DNA of 64,000 nt from positions 47,130,866 to 47,194,865 of the forward strand of contig CM060111.1 of NCBI GenBank assembly GCA_030522415.1, given 5' to 3'. Below, piece after piece: positions 1 through 11,190 of this stretch; position 1 is the stretch's first letter; each line of letters opens with the position of its first letter. The position numbers and the translations under genes are program-made. The DNA is from Channallabes apus (taxonomy: Eukaryota > Chordata > Actinopteri > Siluriformes > Clariidae). Below the pieces are notes generated by a model that searched no databases, was not told the origin of the DNA, and saw only the letters and a program-made list of their open reading frames with translations.

Positions 1-600
1 ATCCTTCGTGAATGACCCATCAGTATCCTGTACTCCTGCGACATGCTCTGTGCCTAAACACTGATAGAGCCTGGACACTGTGCCTCGCTTTCTGCTGTTC
101 ACACCTGGCTGAGTCTGCATTTCCTCCTTAAAGTGTCCGAGGAAAACCAGCAGACTCGTGGTTCAGTGTGCGAGGTGGACCATTAATTATTAGTGTTTAT
201 TTCCCTGCCACAGTGACGGTGAGCTGAGTAAAATCACTGCATTTTGCGGGTAAAAAAATCAAATATTGCAGCACGACCACGACTTCCTACGCTGAGAATC
301 TCAATGGAAAGCCAGACATGTACACGAATGCCACATGATGTTTGGTGTTAATGTCATGTTTGTGTTGGCGTCATGTGTGTGTACAGTACGTGGCATATTT
401 GCATGAGGCGAGCTGACGGTTCAATAAAGACTTTTATTTAAACTTGAAATACAAACAAAAGTAAATCCGTTCCTTCCCGAGCACTTACTAGTCTTTATCT
501 TAATAATCAAACAAAACACAAGCAACATCACAAACCATCTTCATATTAACTGCAACAAAAGCTAGACAACATACAGAACTCAATACGGGCTATTTATAAT
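1..600. other. No gene recognised
   Basis: I see no splice-bounded coding exon and no repeat I can name here. Short open frames are uninformative. An AATAAA lies near 422, but nothing upstream supports a gene end. Confidence 0.4.
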
Positions 601-794
601 ACATTTATTCATTTGGCAGACACTCTTATCCAGAGCGACTTACATTTTTTTTAAAATCTCATTACACATCTGAGCAGTTGAGGGTTAAGTTGAGGCTCAA
701 GGGCCGAACAGTGGCAACTTATTGGTTGTGGGGTTTGAACCTGGGATCTTCCGAACCGTAGTCCAATGCCTTAACCACTGAGCTACACCTGACC
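601..794 (-). mobile_element. tRNA-derived SINE (family A)
   Basis: Read on the minus strand it starts with a tRNA-like head (box A GTGTAGCTCAGTGGTTAAGG, box B-like GGTTCAAACCCC) and ends in the conserved tail CTCTGGATAAGAGTGTCTGCCAAATG, a 3' end seen in many fish SINEs. The same family occurs at 11,497-11,686 and 32,804-33,005. I could not define a target duplication for this copy. Confidence 0.85.
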
Positions 795-1856
795 CCATAT
801 AAGCCCATATAATGGGCTTAATTACCTTCCTCGGTTCAGGGCATTTGGCGCCCTCTAGGGGTTAAGCCTTACAGTTAAACAAATAAACCTCTCTTTTTAC
901 ACCAGATTTTAAGTGTCTGTATTAACTGTGCTGTAGCTGAGCAGTTTGGTGGTTGGAACAAACTTGGCTATAGGACTTGCCTATTGCTAGGTATCCATCA
1001 TACATCTTAGCTATCAAGCACAGCTGTGACAGGATTCATAAAAGTAACTTACGCCCTATAAATTTGTGTATGTATGAAGAGTGAATATTTCACTTACCTG
1101 TGCTAGCTGCTTACTCGCCAGGATCTATAAAGAGTGTTCCAGATGCTTATCGTCTGTTCTCACAGCAGTGGGTCCTCGCTTCTTGTTCGATGTTCAGACC
1201 TCCCATGAGCTCCTGCGTGAGTCATTTTACTCAATCACTCATTCCAAGTCAACATAAAGAATATTGATTTGGAACGAGTGATGATTGTAGTTCTTGAAAC
1301 TAATCAGTATAATTAGTTTATTACCAAATATTTTGATTGACATGTATCAAAAATATTAAGTGATTGTTAAAAATATAATTTAGTTACTCAAATGCTAATT
1401 TCATTTGTAAAATGAACTTATAGTGTAAATTTAAGACAAATTGAATAGTTGTTTCTTTAGTCATTTATGTTGATATGTCTAACTCAAACAATCACATATG
1501 TGACTTTCAGAGATCTTATTAAGGTAACATAGCCTTTTTATTATTGTGAAATTTACAAGACCACAGAATCATTTTTAATGTGAGGAAAGAAAATTATCAG
1601 TGGCGATCTCTAATGGTAGTGAGAAAAAGGAGTCTGGGTCTGGAAGGGATGATAAAGTACAGGAAGAGGAGATAGATTGAAGCTTTCTGCAGTTAAAAGA
1701 TAAATCTCTGCAGTTGGCTTTAGGCTGGATAGGAAGGGTGATGTTAAAGGATACCAGGTAACAGTCACATTTGTGAAGAGGGATAGCAGTGATATCTGTG
1801 GCTGGGATACCTGAGTGCAGCAGTTTTAAATGCAATTGAGATAGAGAAGGAGAATA
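795..1856. other. No gene recognised
   Basis: AT-rich intergenic or intronic DNA. No LRR exon, repeat head or transposase motif was found on either strand. Confidence 0.4.
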
Positions 1857-1858
1857 TT

Positions 1859-1861
1859 GAT

Positions 1862-1897
<36 letters not shown>

Positions 1898-1898
1898 A
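1859..1898. repeat. (TG)n microsatellite
   Basis: About 17 TG dinucleotides, ending in GCGCATG. The cysteine/valine reading frames across it are artefacts of the repeat. Confidence 0.95.
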
Positions 1899-2589
1899 TG
1901 TACAAGTGCCAAAGTGACTCTGCACACAAATTCTATTCCCTTTTTTATTTTATACACTTATAAACACAAATACACACACATTATAAAATCTGAATGCATT
2001 ATACACCGTCATGTTACATCATTAAACTTTTCCTTAATCCAGAGGGAGAAACACAGCGGACTTTAAAGCTTCTTGGAGATTAGCTGCACAAGATTAGTTT
2101 ATTTTATGCTGTAAAACAGAGAACAGGACAGAATGACAAACCATCAGTGAAGATACCATCACACCTAAAGTTTTTTTCAAAAGAAGAAGAAGAATTACAC
2201 ATAGGGAATATTTTGTGAATTTTGTGAAAATCAAAATGGTGTAAAAAAAATTTTTGTGGTTATTAAGGTCAAGGTCAGTTGTAAAAAATTGTACTCTCTG
2301 GTACAGTCATATGTCCTTTAAATGTTGTAATTATCTCTCTGTTTATTTTCTTTCTAAAAGATTCCTGTGAGTTGCACCATAGCTCCAAATCACAACAGAA
2401 CCAGGTTTAGTGACCGTTTAAAGATTAAAGGGAAAAAATGTATGATGATTTTAAAAATGGTGTTTACAGACAACCTTGTGCAATGAGCAAACATATAAAA
2501 TGGTGTTTACTGCATTTTGCAAATCTAACTGTTAACAGCCATAACATTAACCATTTAAACCAATAATGTTATAGTCTACAAGGGTTTTT

Positions 2590-2815
2590 TAAGAAAGGCT
2601 AAGTCCTTCTAGACTGAGGATGGAGCGATACTCCGGTAAACCTTTGTTCATTAACACCGTTCATCACTGCATTTACAATGGCAACTCTTAAGGCTTAAGA
2701 AAGCTGGACATCAATACTGTACAGCGGTGTCAAAGACGTGTCTGGGATCAGGCTCATCTCTTTTGGAAACTGACACACTGGAGCTGTGTTTTGTGGTCAG
2801 ACGAGTTTCTAACAA
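2590..2815 (+). pseudogene. Tc1/IS630-type transposase remnant
   Basis: A short plus-strand frame at 2,743-2,808 reads WDQAHLFWK...WSCVLWSDEF. The VLWSDE motif is the region around the first catalytic aspartate of Tc1-like transposases. Nothing longer is open and no terminal repeats are visible, so this is a decayed fragment. The family is inferred from the motif only. Confidence 0.45.
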
Positions 2816-2901
2816 AATTTCAAACAAAAGTTAAGTTGAGTTAAGTCAAGTAGGCTTTTATTGTCACTTCAACCATATATAGTTTAGTACACAGTGAAAC
2901 A

Positions 2902-3210
2902 CAGTGTTGCCAACGATTTTCAATGGCACGTAGTCTCCTCAAAAAGTCGCCAAATGTCGCTAGATGACGTCATGCGTATATTTGCCTATTGATGACGTAA
3001 TTACATCGTATTTGCATTCTGCGTGTTTTCCCTAATCCTTCCTCATGTGTCCAATATGAAACTGTCAGCTGCCATGCGGTCACAGGAATATACTGTGCCT
3101 TTCAGCCGGAGTTAGCGCTCACTGATTAGAGCAGACACAGGGAGATGAGTAACTGTAACAGGAAAGCAAGACCTTGTGCTTACAGGACAGTACTGGCGAC
3201 ATTGGAAAGT
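2902..3210. mobile_element. Probable hAT-type DNA transposon fragment
   Basis: It starts with CAGTGTTGCCAAC, followed by GTCGCCAAATGTCGCTAGA, and a related GGCGACATTGG occurs near 3,195. Elements beginning CAGTGTTGCCAAC and carrying GTCGC repeats are known hAT relatives in fish. There is no coding potential and the boundaries are approximate. Confidence 0.4.
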
Positions 3211-3257
3211 TACTAAGGTTTGTCCAAAGATTTCTAAAATTAACAGAAACTAACTAG

Positions 3258-4110
3258 CTAAATAAGAAACTTAATTAGTTGGCTAACTGAGACAACCCTA
3301 ACCCTTGCTAATGAGACCCACCATGGTCGTATCATCAGCAAACTTGATTTGAACTGTGTCGCTACACAGACATGAGTCAGCAGTGTGAACAGCAGGGGAC
3401 TGAGCACACAGACTTGGGGGGCCCCAGTACTCAGTGTGGTGGAGCAATTCCCGATCCGTACTGACTGAGAATTTCTGGTCAGAAAGTCCAGGATCCAGTT
3501 ACAGAGGGAGGTGTTCAGGCCCAACAGGCTCAGTTTCCCTAATCGGGTGTTGAGGGATGATGGTATTGAATACTGAACTGACATCAAACGTATGTGTCTT
3601 TATTATTCACATGTGGCAAGATGGAGTGTGGTGGAGATGGCATCATCAGTTGAACGGTTAGGACGAGATCCAGTGTGGGGGGCAGCAGGGTCTTTATGTG
3701 TCTCATGACGAGCTAGAAGCACTTTATGATGGGTGTGAGTGTAACAGGATGGTAGTAATTGAGACAGGACACAGAAGACTTCTTCGGCACGGGGACGATG
3801 GTGGTGGACTTGAAGCATGTGGGAACGATAGAGCTGCTCAGCGAGATGTTGAAGATGTCATTGAGAACATCTGTCAGCTCTTCAGCACATTCTCTGAGCA
3901 CCCTGCCAGGGATATTGTCGGGACCAGCAGCTTTTCGTGGGTTGACTCTGCGTAGAGTTTTCCTCACATCAGCTGTGGTGAGACACAGCACCTGGTCGTT
4001 CGGAGGGTGGGATTGTCTTCCTAGCCGTCATGTCATTCTGCGTGTTGAACCGAGTGTAGAAGTCGTTTAGGATGTCGTCAGGAATGTCATCATGTTCTCT
4101 GGGACAAAGT
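3258..4110 (-). pseudogene. Decayed non-LTR retrotransposon reverse transcriptase (Rex/CR1 type)
   Basis: Three overlapping minus-strand frames carry successive blocks of a LINE reverse transcriptase. First comes [20 protein letters not shown] with [24 protein letters not shown], then GSRPNRSTDDAI, then [20 protein letters not shown] (motif B). Frame changes and stops between the blocks show it is dead. The related but different segment at 53,040-53,790 (plus strand) looks like the same family. Clade assignment to the Rex1/CR1 group is inference. Confidence 0.75.
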
Positions 4111-4129
4111 AGAAAAGAACTAGCCAAGC

Positions 4130-4615
4130 TTGTATATCAGCACAAGGTGCTAAAATCAGCATTAATCATGGCAAGGAGGTGTGGCAGTGCCCGTGGCAGG
4201 AGTAAATGCATATTTGTGAGAGTACCATTAGTGTAGAACAATATGTTAAGATTTCTGGGCAACATATGCTGCCATCCAAGCATCGTCCTTTTTTAGAGAC
4301 ATCCCTGGATTGGGTTGCACATGCATGGCTGCTACACACAGAGTACGGCTGTGAGACTGGCCCGTCTGCTTTAACTAAGAGTGTGTGGTGCATTATGAAG
4401 CATGATTGGAAGAATAAAAGAAACTCTCACTAGAAAAAAAACATGGACTCACTTGTGTCTTCAGTTACCATATGCTTAAAGTAAAATGAGTGCATATTTA
4501 AAAATACATTTAAAAAGTATGTTACTATGGCATAATTTTGAATAGATTTGATTGCTTTTCTTAGCAATTTCCATGCTGCCCCAACATTTTTGGAATTTGA
4601 GTTGTGCTATAATGG
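4130..4615 (+). mobile_element. DNA transposon remnant, unclassified
   Basis: Contains LPSKHRPFLETSLDWVAHAWLL in a plus-strand frame. It ends near CCCCAACATTTTTGGAATTTG, which resembles the terminal sequence of a widespread fish DNA transposon. There is no intact transposase and no second terminus, so the family is uncertain. Confidence 0.35.
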
Positions 4616-4736
4616 CAGGAAGGACCACTGACACATAGGATTTAAATATAAAATCATAATTACATGCATTTTACTGTGACCAGAATTGTACTCTGTGACA
4701 ATTTGATAAAAATATAATCACCCAATAATTACTTAC

Positions 4737-4913
4737 TGTAGTGTCTCCAGTTTACAGTGTGGATCCTTCAATAGATCAGAGAGCAGCTTCACTCCTGATT
4801 CTCCTGGTTTATTGTAGTCCAGGTTCAGCTCTCTCAGGCGTGATGAGGAGTTCGACCTCAAAGCTGAAGCCAAAGCAGTACAACCTTCTTCTGTTATATT
4901 GCACCGTGTGAGT
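4737..4913 (-). CDS. LRR exon 7 (most 3' in window), fish NLR-type
   Basis: A 177-bp minus-strand exon, bounded by an acceptor after TTTTCTGTCTGCAG and the donor GTAAGT. It reads one base, then 58 codons, then two bases, all open. The coding sequence carries NITEEGCTALASAL, then RLRELNLDYN, then SGVKLLSDLL and HCKLETL, the pattern of two ribonuclease-inhibitor-type leucine-rich repeats as in fish NLR receptors, where LRRs sense ligands or regulate the NACHT ATPase. It is one codon longer than the 174-bp standard and the most divergent of the seven (YNKPGES in place of NNKLQDS). No B30.2 exon follows in the 4.7 kb to its 3' side. Confidence 0.85.
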
Positions 4914-5164
4914 CTGCAGACAGAAAAGAGAATAACATAATATTTTACATCTTCTGATTGGGTTAGAAACTGGGATGAAAATTCTGGTAAATTAAGGTGT
5001 AAAAGAGATGAATGTTTACAGAAAATTTCAAGCAGAATACTGTGATGAGATCCTTAAAAATGAACAGAAAACTTGTCACCAACTTAATGTGACAACTTGA
5101 GGTGACTCCAACATATTTGTCTGTACAAACTATATACACAATCATTCATGAACACCACTAGCAC

Positions 5165-5425
5165 ATTACGGGAACTCAGCTGGGAGTTATTGCCACGGCC
5201 CCATTACGGTCCTGACCTCGCCTCAAGCCATTTCCACACATTTGGGCCTTTAAAGAATGGGAGGGTCAGCATTTCAGACGTGAGGCAGGCAGTCCGATCA
5301 TGACTCCGGAGTACTGAGAAACCTTTCTACCTTGATGGTGTCCAAGTACTAGTGAAACGCTGGGATGAGTGCATTAGTGTAGCTGGGGATTATATAGTGA
5401 AGTAAAGGGAGGTTTTTGGTTTGAA
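5165..5425 (+). pseudogene. Mariner-type transposase C-terminal remnant
   Basis: Plus-strand frames give DLASSHFHTFGPLKE and, in another frame, RWDECISVAGDYIVK. These are the characteristic third-catalytic-residue region and C-terminus of mariner transposases. They are in different frames with stops between, so the copy is dead. It lies in the intron between LRR exons 6 and 7. Confidence 0.7.
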
Positions 5426-5537
5426 TCAAACACTCCTCATAGTTTATATTCATTTAAAATTACTCTTGGGGTTTGATTAAATGGATCTAGATAACTTTAT
5501 GGCCTTCTTGTTTATTCAAAAACAATATTGATCTTAC

Positions 5538-5705
5538 TCCAGTATCTCCAGCGTACAGTGTGGATTCTCCAGTCCAGCAGAGAGCATCTTCACTCCTGAA
5601 TCCTGCAGGTTATTGTCCCACAGATTCAGTTCTCTCAGACTGGAGGAGTGGAGAACCGAGGACAGAACTCTACAGCTTTCCACTAAGAGATCACACAAAC
5701 ACAAT
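5538..5705 (-). CDS. LRR exon 6, fish NLR-type
   Basis: A 168-bp exon with acceptor TTCTATTCCAG and donor GTAAGA. It is open in the shared phase (1 + 55 codons + 2). It encodes [15 protein letters not shown], then [20 protein letters not shown] and [13 protein letters not shown]. It lacks two residues between the two repeats (HSSS where its relatives have SSNSSR), which shortens one connecting loop without breaking the frame. It is similar enough to exons 3-5 to suggest duplication of an ancestral exon. Confidence 0.88.
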
Positions 5706-5934
5706 CTGGAATAGAAATAATAATATATTGGTATGTCTTATAAAACAGTTTAATATGACCATTTTTGCTCAGTCCAGGAATTCACAGTTAGCACAGTATA
5801 GCAAACAAAGTGTTTTAAGGTGAAGGTTTTAGTGTGAACTGAAAGATACTAGATATTTTAGTCTTATATCCGATTATTTAGAAAGTTCTATTTAAACTAT
5901 TGCACACACACTATGAGTAATTTAAGAATGCCTC

Positions 5935-6376
5935 CTGCATGTCTTTTGACTGTGGGAGAACATGCAAACTCCACCCACACAGACCCAAAGTAGGAATCGA
6001 ACTCTCAATTCAATTCAGTTTTATTTGTATAGCGCTTTTAACAATTGACATTGTCACAAAGCAGCTTTACACAATCAAAGGAACTATTTAAGTTTGTATG
6101 GAATGTGAATGTGTATGAATCAAAATGTTCAGATAGTCCCTGGTGAGCAAGCCGAGGGCGACAGTGGCAAGGAAAAACTCCCTGAGATGGTAATAGGAAG
6201 AAACCTTGAGAGGAACCAGACTCAACAGGGAACCCATCCTCATCTGGGTGAAACAGATAGCAGGAAATGATCTGCATTTATACAGTGTTAAGTGTTAGGT
6301 TCAGCTATGAACCTCTCCACCCTAGAGGTGCTACTGTAGGCCCCAATGCTATCCAGTACACCACCGTGCTGCCCGC
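5935..6376 (-). mobile_element. SINE (family B, Mermaid-like), split by an L2 tail
   Basis: The pieces TGTGGGAGAACATGCAAACT...GGAATCGAACTCT (5,935-6,003) and CCAGTACACCACCGTGCTGCCCGC (6,297-6,376) are the two halves of a tRNA-derived SINE read on the minus strand. Other copies are at 12,605-12,800, 21,159-21,515 and 31,666-31,959. The intervening 6,004-6,296 is an L2 3' end, so the L2 landed in this SINE. Confidence 0.75.
6004..6296 (-). mobile_element. 5'-truncated L2-type LINE 3' end
   Basis: On the minus strand it reads through GATGAGGATGGGTTCCCTGT, TCAAGGTTTCTTCCTATTACC and AGCGCTATACAAATAAAACTG, ending in (TTGAA)n. This matches the 3' UTR of the L2 copy at 61,048-63,030 almost base for base. 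Only the last ~290 bp are present, as expected for 5' truncation during target-primed reverse transcription. Confidence 0.85.
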
Positions 6377-6666
6377 ACAAGTAAGTCTATTTTTATTAAT
6401 TTTGCTCATGATATAATGGAATTTTCATTATTGTATCAAAATCAAATAATTTTAATCTATCTGTTCTTATTACATACAGGTCCTTCTCAAAAATTAGCAT
6501 ATTGTGATAAAGATCATTATTTTCTGTAATGTACTGATAAACATTAGACTTTCATATATTTTAGATTCATTACACACAAACTGAAGTAGTTCAAGCCTTT
6601 TATTGTTTTAATATTGATGATTGTGGCATACAGCTCATGAAAACCCCAAATCCCTATCTCAAAAAA

Positions 6667-7185
6667 TTAGCATATTTCATCCGACCAATAAAAGAAAAGT
6701 GTTTTGAATACAAAAAAGTCAACCTTCAAATAATGATGTTCAGTTCTGCACTCAATACTTGGTCGGGAATCCTTTTGCAGATTCTTGTGTCTTGTGTCTC
6801 TCAACTTTCTCTTCACAATATCCCACAGATTCTCTATGGGGTTCAGGTCAGGAGAGTTGGCAGGCCAATTGAGCACAGTAATACCATGGTCAGTAAACCA
6901 TTTACCAGTGGTTTTGGCACTGTGAGCAGGTGCCAGGTCGTGCTGAAAAATGAAATCTTCATCTCCATAAAGCTTTTCAGCAGATGGAAGCATGAAGTGC
7001 TCCAAAATCTCCTGATAGCTAGCTGCATTGACCCTGCCCTTGATAAAACACAGTGGACCAACACCAGCAGCTGACATGGCACCCCAGACCATCACTGACT
7101 GTGGGTACTTGACACTGGACTTCAGGCATTTTGGCATTTCCCTCTCCCCAGTCTTCCTCCAGACTCTGGCACCTTGATTTCCCAA
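6667..7185 (-). pseudogene. Tc1 transposase, inverted 3' half
   Basis: A 172-codon minus-strand frame begins GNQGARVWRKTGE and contains QSVMVWGAMSAAGVGPLCF, FQHDLAPAHSAKT (second Asp) and NSPDLNPIENLWDIVKR (third catalytic Glu). It matches residues of the plus-strand copy at 7,734-8,258 nearly exactly. The N-terminal DNA-binding domain and first catalytic Asp are absent, so it cannot act alone. Confidence 0.9.
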
Positions 7186-7432
7186 CTGAAGTAGTTCAAG
7201 CCTTTTATTGTTTTAATATTGATGATTGTGGCATACAGCTCATGAAAACCCAAAATCCCGATCTCAAAAAATTAGCATATCATGAAAAGGTTCTCTAAAC
7301 GAGCTATTAACCTAATCATCTGAATCAACTAATTAACTCCTTAATTAGTTAAACTCCTTAATTAAACACCTGCAAAAGATTCCTGAGGCTTTTAAAAACT
7401 CCCAGCCTGGTTCATTACTCAAAACCGCAATC

Positions 7433-8258
7433 ATGGGTAAGACTGCCGACCTGACTGCTGTCCAGAAGGCCATCATTGACACCCTCAAGCAAGAGGGTAA
7501 GACACAGAAAGACATTTCTGAACGAATAGGCTGTTCCCAGAGTGCTGTATCAAGGCACCTCAGTGGGAAGTCTGTGGGAAGGAAAAAGTGTGGCAGAAAA
7601 CGCTGCACAACGAGAAGAGGTGACCGGGCCCTGAGGAAGATTGTGGAGAAGGACCGATTCCAGACCTTGGGGGACCTGCGGAAGCAGTGGACTGAGTCTG
7701 GAGTAGAAACATCCAGAGCCACCCTGTACAGGCGTGTGCAGGAAATGGGCTACAGGTTGCAAATTTTGCATGTCATTGGGAAATCAAGGTGCCAGAGTCT
7801 GGAGGAAGACTGGGGAGAGGGAAATGCCAAAATGCCTGAAGTCCAGTGTCAAGTACCCACAGTCAGTGATGGTCTGGGGTGCCATGTCAGCTGCTGGTGT
7901 TGGTCCACTGTGTTTTATCAAGGGCAGGGTCAATGCAGCTAGCTATCAGGAGATTTTGGAGCACTTCATGCTTCCATCTGCTGAAAAGCTTTATGGAGAT
8001 GAAGATTTCATTTTTCAGCACGACCTGGCACCTGCTCACAGTGCCAAAACCACTGGTAAATGGTTTACTGACCATGGTATTACTGTGCTCAATTGGCCTG
8101 CCAACTCTCCTGACCTGAACCCCATAGAGAATCTGTGGGATATTGTGAAGAGAAAGTTGAGAGACGCAAGACACAAGAATCTGCAAAAGGATTCCCGACC
8201 AAGTATTGAGTGCAGAACTGAACATAATTATTTGATGGTTGACTTTTTTTTGTATTAA
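7433..8258 (+). pseudogene. Tc1 transposase with internal deletion
   Basis: It starts at ATG 7,433 (MGKTADLTAVQKAIIDTL). It has the paired helix-turn-helix DNA-binding region (QKDISERIGCSQSAVSRHL and a GRKKCGRKR AT-hook-like stretch) up to VQEMGYRLQ. It then jumps near 7,770, with a frame change, to GNQGARVWRKTGE and continues through the second Asp (HDLAPAH) and the DLNPIENLW Glu motif. About 40-50 codons around the first catalytic Asp are missing compared with the ~340-residue family length. It is inactive but recognisable. Confidence 0.9.
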
Positions 8259-8530
8259 AAACACTTTTCTTTTATTGGTCGGATGAAATATGCTAATTTT
8301 TTGAGATAGGGATTTTGGGTTTTCATGAGCTGTATGCCACAATCATCAATATTAAAACAATAAAAGGCTTGAACTACTTCAGTTTGTGTGTAATGAATCT
8401 AAAATATATGAAAGTCTAATGTTTATCAGTACATTACAGAAAATAATCAACTTCATCACAATATGCTAATTTTTTGAGAAGAACCTGTAAACAATTACCC
8501 AATATACTTCAACATCAAAGCATGTGACTA

Positions 8531-8761
8531 GGGGGCACTGGTGGCTCAGTGGTAGGTGTTTCGCCTGCCATGCGGACGGCCCGGGTGCGATTCCCAGCCG
8601 GTGCCCAAAACCCCAGCCACTGGATACAGTGCCGGTCCCAAGCCCGGATACAATGGGAGGGTTGCATCAGGAAGGGCATCCGGCGTAAAACCTGTGCCAA
8701 GTTGTAGTGCGGACTGGATATTCCGGTGGCGACCCCTTACCGGGAGCAGCCGAAAGACCAA
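8531..8761 (+). mobile_element. tRNA-derived SINE (family C)
   Basis: The tRNA-like head GGTGGCTCAGTGGTAGG and box B GGTGCGATTCCC are followed by a body ending CGGGAGCAGCCGAAAGACC. It is flanked by a perfect 21-bp target duplication (8,510-8,530 and 8,762-8,782), which makes the boundaries secure and the insertion fairly recent. Confidence 0.92.
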
Positions 8762-9099
8762 CAACATCAAAGCATGTGACTAAGTTGACAATTTTTATAA
8801 TTTATTTTTATTCAGTCTTTTTTCCATATTTTTTGTTACATTTATTTAAATTCATGTAGGACTATCTTCATGTGGAAGATTTGTCACAACTCAGGAGAGC
8901 GAAGCTGATTCTCCATCACAGTGTGCTGTAAATCTGTCTGCTTTATTTTTGTCACTTTCATCACAGTTTACAGCTATCCTGGGTTCTCTAAAGCTCAGGC
9001 CTTTTGGACATTCTTCATTTTGTGTTCTCTTTAAATGCACAGATGAGTTTCTGATTGTTTATACATACAGTAATGAGTGTAAGAGCACAATGATCTGAC

Positions 9100-9273
9100 C
9101 TCAGTATCTCCAGTGTACAGTGTGGATTCTCCAGTCCAGCAGAGAGCAGCTTCACTCCTGAATCCTGTAATTTATTATCAGTCAGGTTCAGTTCTCTCAG
9201 TCTGGAGGAGTTTGAGCTGAGAACTGAGGACAGAACTCTACAGCTTTCCTCTGTCAGACAGCAACCATACAAT
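9100..9273 (-). CDS. LRR exon 5, fish NLR-type
   Basis: A 174-bp exon with acceptor TTTCTTTAACAG and donor GTCAGA after GATACTGAG. It is open in the shared phase. It encodes [35 protein letters not shown] and [13 protein letters not shown], a near-consensus pair of ribonuclease-inhibitor-type LRRs. The GTCAGA donor is shared with exons 3 and 1, which suggests the duplicated unit included flanking intron sequence. Confidence 0.9.
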
Positions 9274-9394
9274 CTGTTAAAGAAATTATTACACATTAGA
9301 ACACGTTTTAACTGTTGGTTAAAAATAAAAATGCACTTCCTTTTACATTTGCCTAATTTTCAGCTTGAATTTGAGTGTATGAATTATTAAAATT

Positions 9395-9735
9395 TCAATT
9401 CACAAAAACAGCAGCAACAATAGCACTTTTAGCAATGGTCATAGTCACAAAGCAGTTTCAAGGAACCAAAAGAAAATTATGGAAATATGTTAGAAAATAT
9501 GTATGAGTCAAAATGATCAGAAGGAAACACAGACATGAGGGGGAACTGAGATGTAAAGCAAACAATCACCTCACCGTCAACAAACCTGAGTGATCAAATG
9601 AGACTGAGGAAGACAGCATCTAAACATACCAGTTCACCATAATACTCTACGTCCATGAGTCCCCCAGATCTGCTCCTTTACCTTATGGCAAATCTATTTA
9701 TAAAAATGCTTGGCTAAATAAATAGGTTTGGTAAT
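9395..9735 (-). mobile_element. Decayed L2-type LINE 3' region
   Basis: On the minus strand it preserves the block ACCTATTTATTTAGCCAAGC, the GATCTGGGGGACTCATGGACG block, and the final (A/G)CTTTGTGACTATG...AAAGTGCTA tail, with an internal deletion. It is homologous to 19,145-19,250 and 61,980-63,000. Confidence 0.7.
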
Positions 9736-9839
9736 ATTATCTACATGAGCTTCAAATGAAAGATTGGTTCAGTCTCTGCAGCTCCCTTTTCAACCTGATC
9801 ATTTTGAATCATACATATTTTCTCACGTCATACACATTT

Positions 9840-9936
9840 CCACAATTTTCCTTTAATTGTGTAAAGCTGCCTTATAATGATGACCATTGTTAAAAGTGCT
9901 ATACAAATAAAATTTAATTAAATGACATGTAATAGA
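9840..9936 (+). mobile_element. L2-type LINE tail fragment
   Basis: GTGTAAAGCTGCCTTATAAT followed by AAAAGTGCTATACAAATAAA is the conserved L2 3' end, here plus-strand and only ~95 bp long. Confidence 0.7.
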
Positions 9937-10864
9937 ATTGATTAAACTAACTCCTGGACACAGGAAAGTTAAGGGAAGGAGAGGTGCATCCATGCTGCTG
10001 AAGAAAGTGCAATAGATGGCGGTGGGAAAGCAGTAAACAAACAGACAGCATGCTTGATTCAGCTCTAAGAAGTCGTTTAGTTTCTGTCTTGTCTTGACCG
10101 AACAAAAGAAGTTAAACTTGTAATCATTCATAAGACGATAGATCAGAAACCCCTTAGTGTTGAATAGTAGTGTGTTGTACCCACTAGTTTGAGACTGTTC
10201 TTAACAGGCACAAATTTAGTTGAGCTGGCTACATTGTCTAGCATACAATTGTCTGCAGTCCAGTTAGGTTTACTTGCTGGTTTGAGGGTCTGAGAACCAG
10301 AATGAAAGTATTGGGTTGGTGTCCTCATACTGTATCTGGAGAGGCCCACAGTACACTAGATGTATTTTGATGTGAATGTGGCAGTGTTTTGATGAAGGTA
10401 CTGTACAGAAAAGGTGGTAGCTGAGTGAAGTAGCTACATGAAGGATCCCCATAGAACTATCTCCAACTATATATGTGTGAGGAACTTCACAATGGGCCAC
10501 CTTTAGATAACTTAAAAGTGTAATATTATTTTAATGCCATGTGGTGCCCAGTCCACAATTCTGATCCACAATTCTGATCCACATGATCATCAAATGAGGT
10601 TTAGACTTTATTTTGTCAGTGATAGGAAAGTTCACTGCGACACAAAGATTTGTGATCCTTCTTCCTTTAAAAATGTTCTATCCACTTTTTTCTTGCCCAT
10701 GGCCAATTTTTAACACCAGTAAGCCAACAGCCATCAGTCATCATATTGACCCGGTAAACTGCCTGTGACACCCCAGCTAAAAAATCTCACCAACCAGCAA
10801 AAATCACGATACACCCATCACTGATGCTAACATTTACATACCTCTGTTATGTATGTTTCACATT
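9937..10864. other. Intronic DNA, no gene recognised
   Basis: This lies between LRR exons 5 and 4. I see no named repeat and no splice-bounded frame. A short direct duplication (ATTCTGATCCACA) occurs near 10,558-10,582. Confidence 0.4.
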
Positions 10865-11190
10865 CAGTGGCTTGCAAAAGTATTCGGCCCCCTTGAACTT
10901 TTCCACATTTTGTCACATTACAGCCACAAACATGAATCAATTTTATTGGAATTCCACGTGAAAGACCAATACAAAGTGGTGTACATGTGAGAAGTGGAAC
11001 AAAAATCAACATTTTTTACAAATAAATAACTGCAAAGTGGAGTTGCACGACTTTGTGCAGTGCACGACTAATAGTTGTCCTATGGACAGATTCCCCCACC
11101 TGAGCTGTAGATTTCTGCAGCTCGTCCAGAGTCACCATGGGCCTCTTGGCTGCATTTCTGATCAGCGCTCTCCTTGTTCGGCCTGTGAGT

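Larger units (their letters stand above)
6477..8487. mobile_element. Palindromic Tc1-type transposon composite
   Basis: The element is bounded by TA at 6,475-6,476 and 8,488-8,489 and has termini CAGGTCCTTCTCAAAAA / CAGGTTCTTCTCAAAAA. The left 709 bp (6,477-7,185) and right 712 bp (7,776-8,487) are inverted copies. Each holds a ~200-bp terminal repeat plus the 3' half of a Tc1 transposase. The 590-bp centre holds a second, 5'-truncated internal terminal repeat (7,186-7,275) and the transposase N-terminus. The RNA or single strand would fold into a ~700-bp hairpin. Both transposase copies are broken. Confidence 0.9.
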
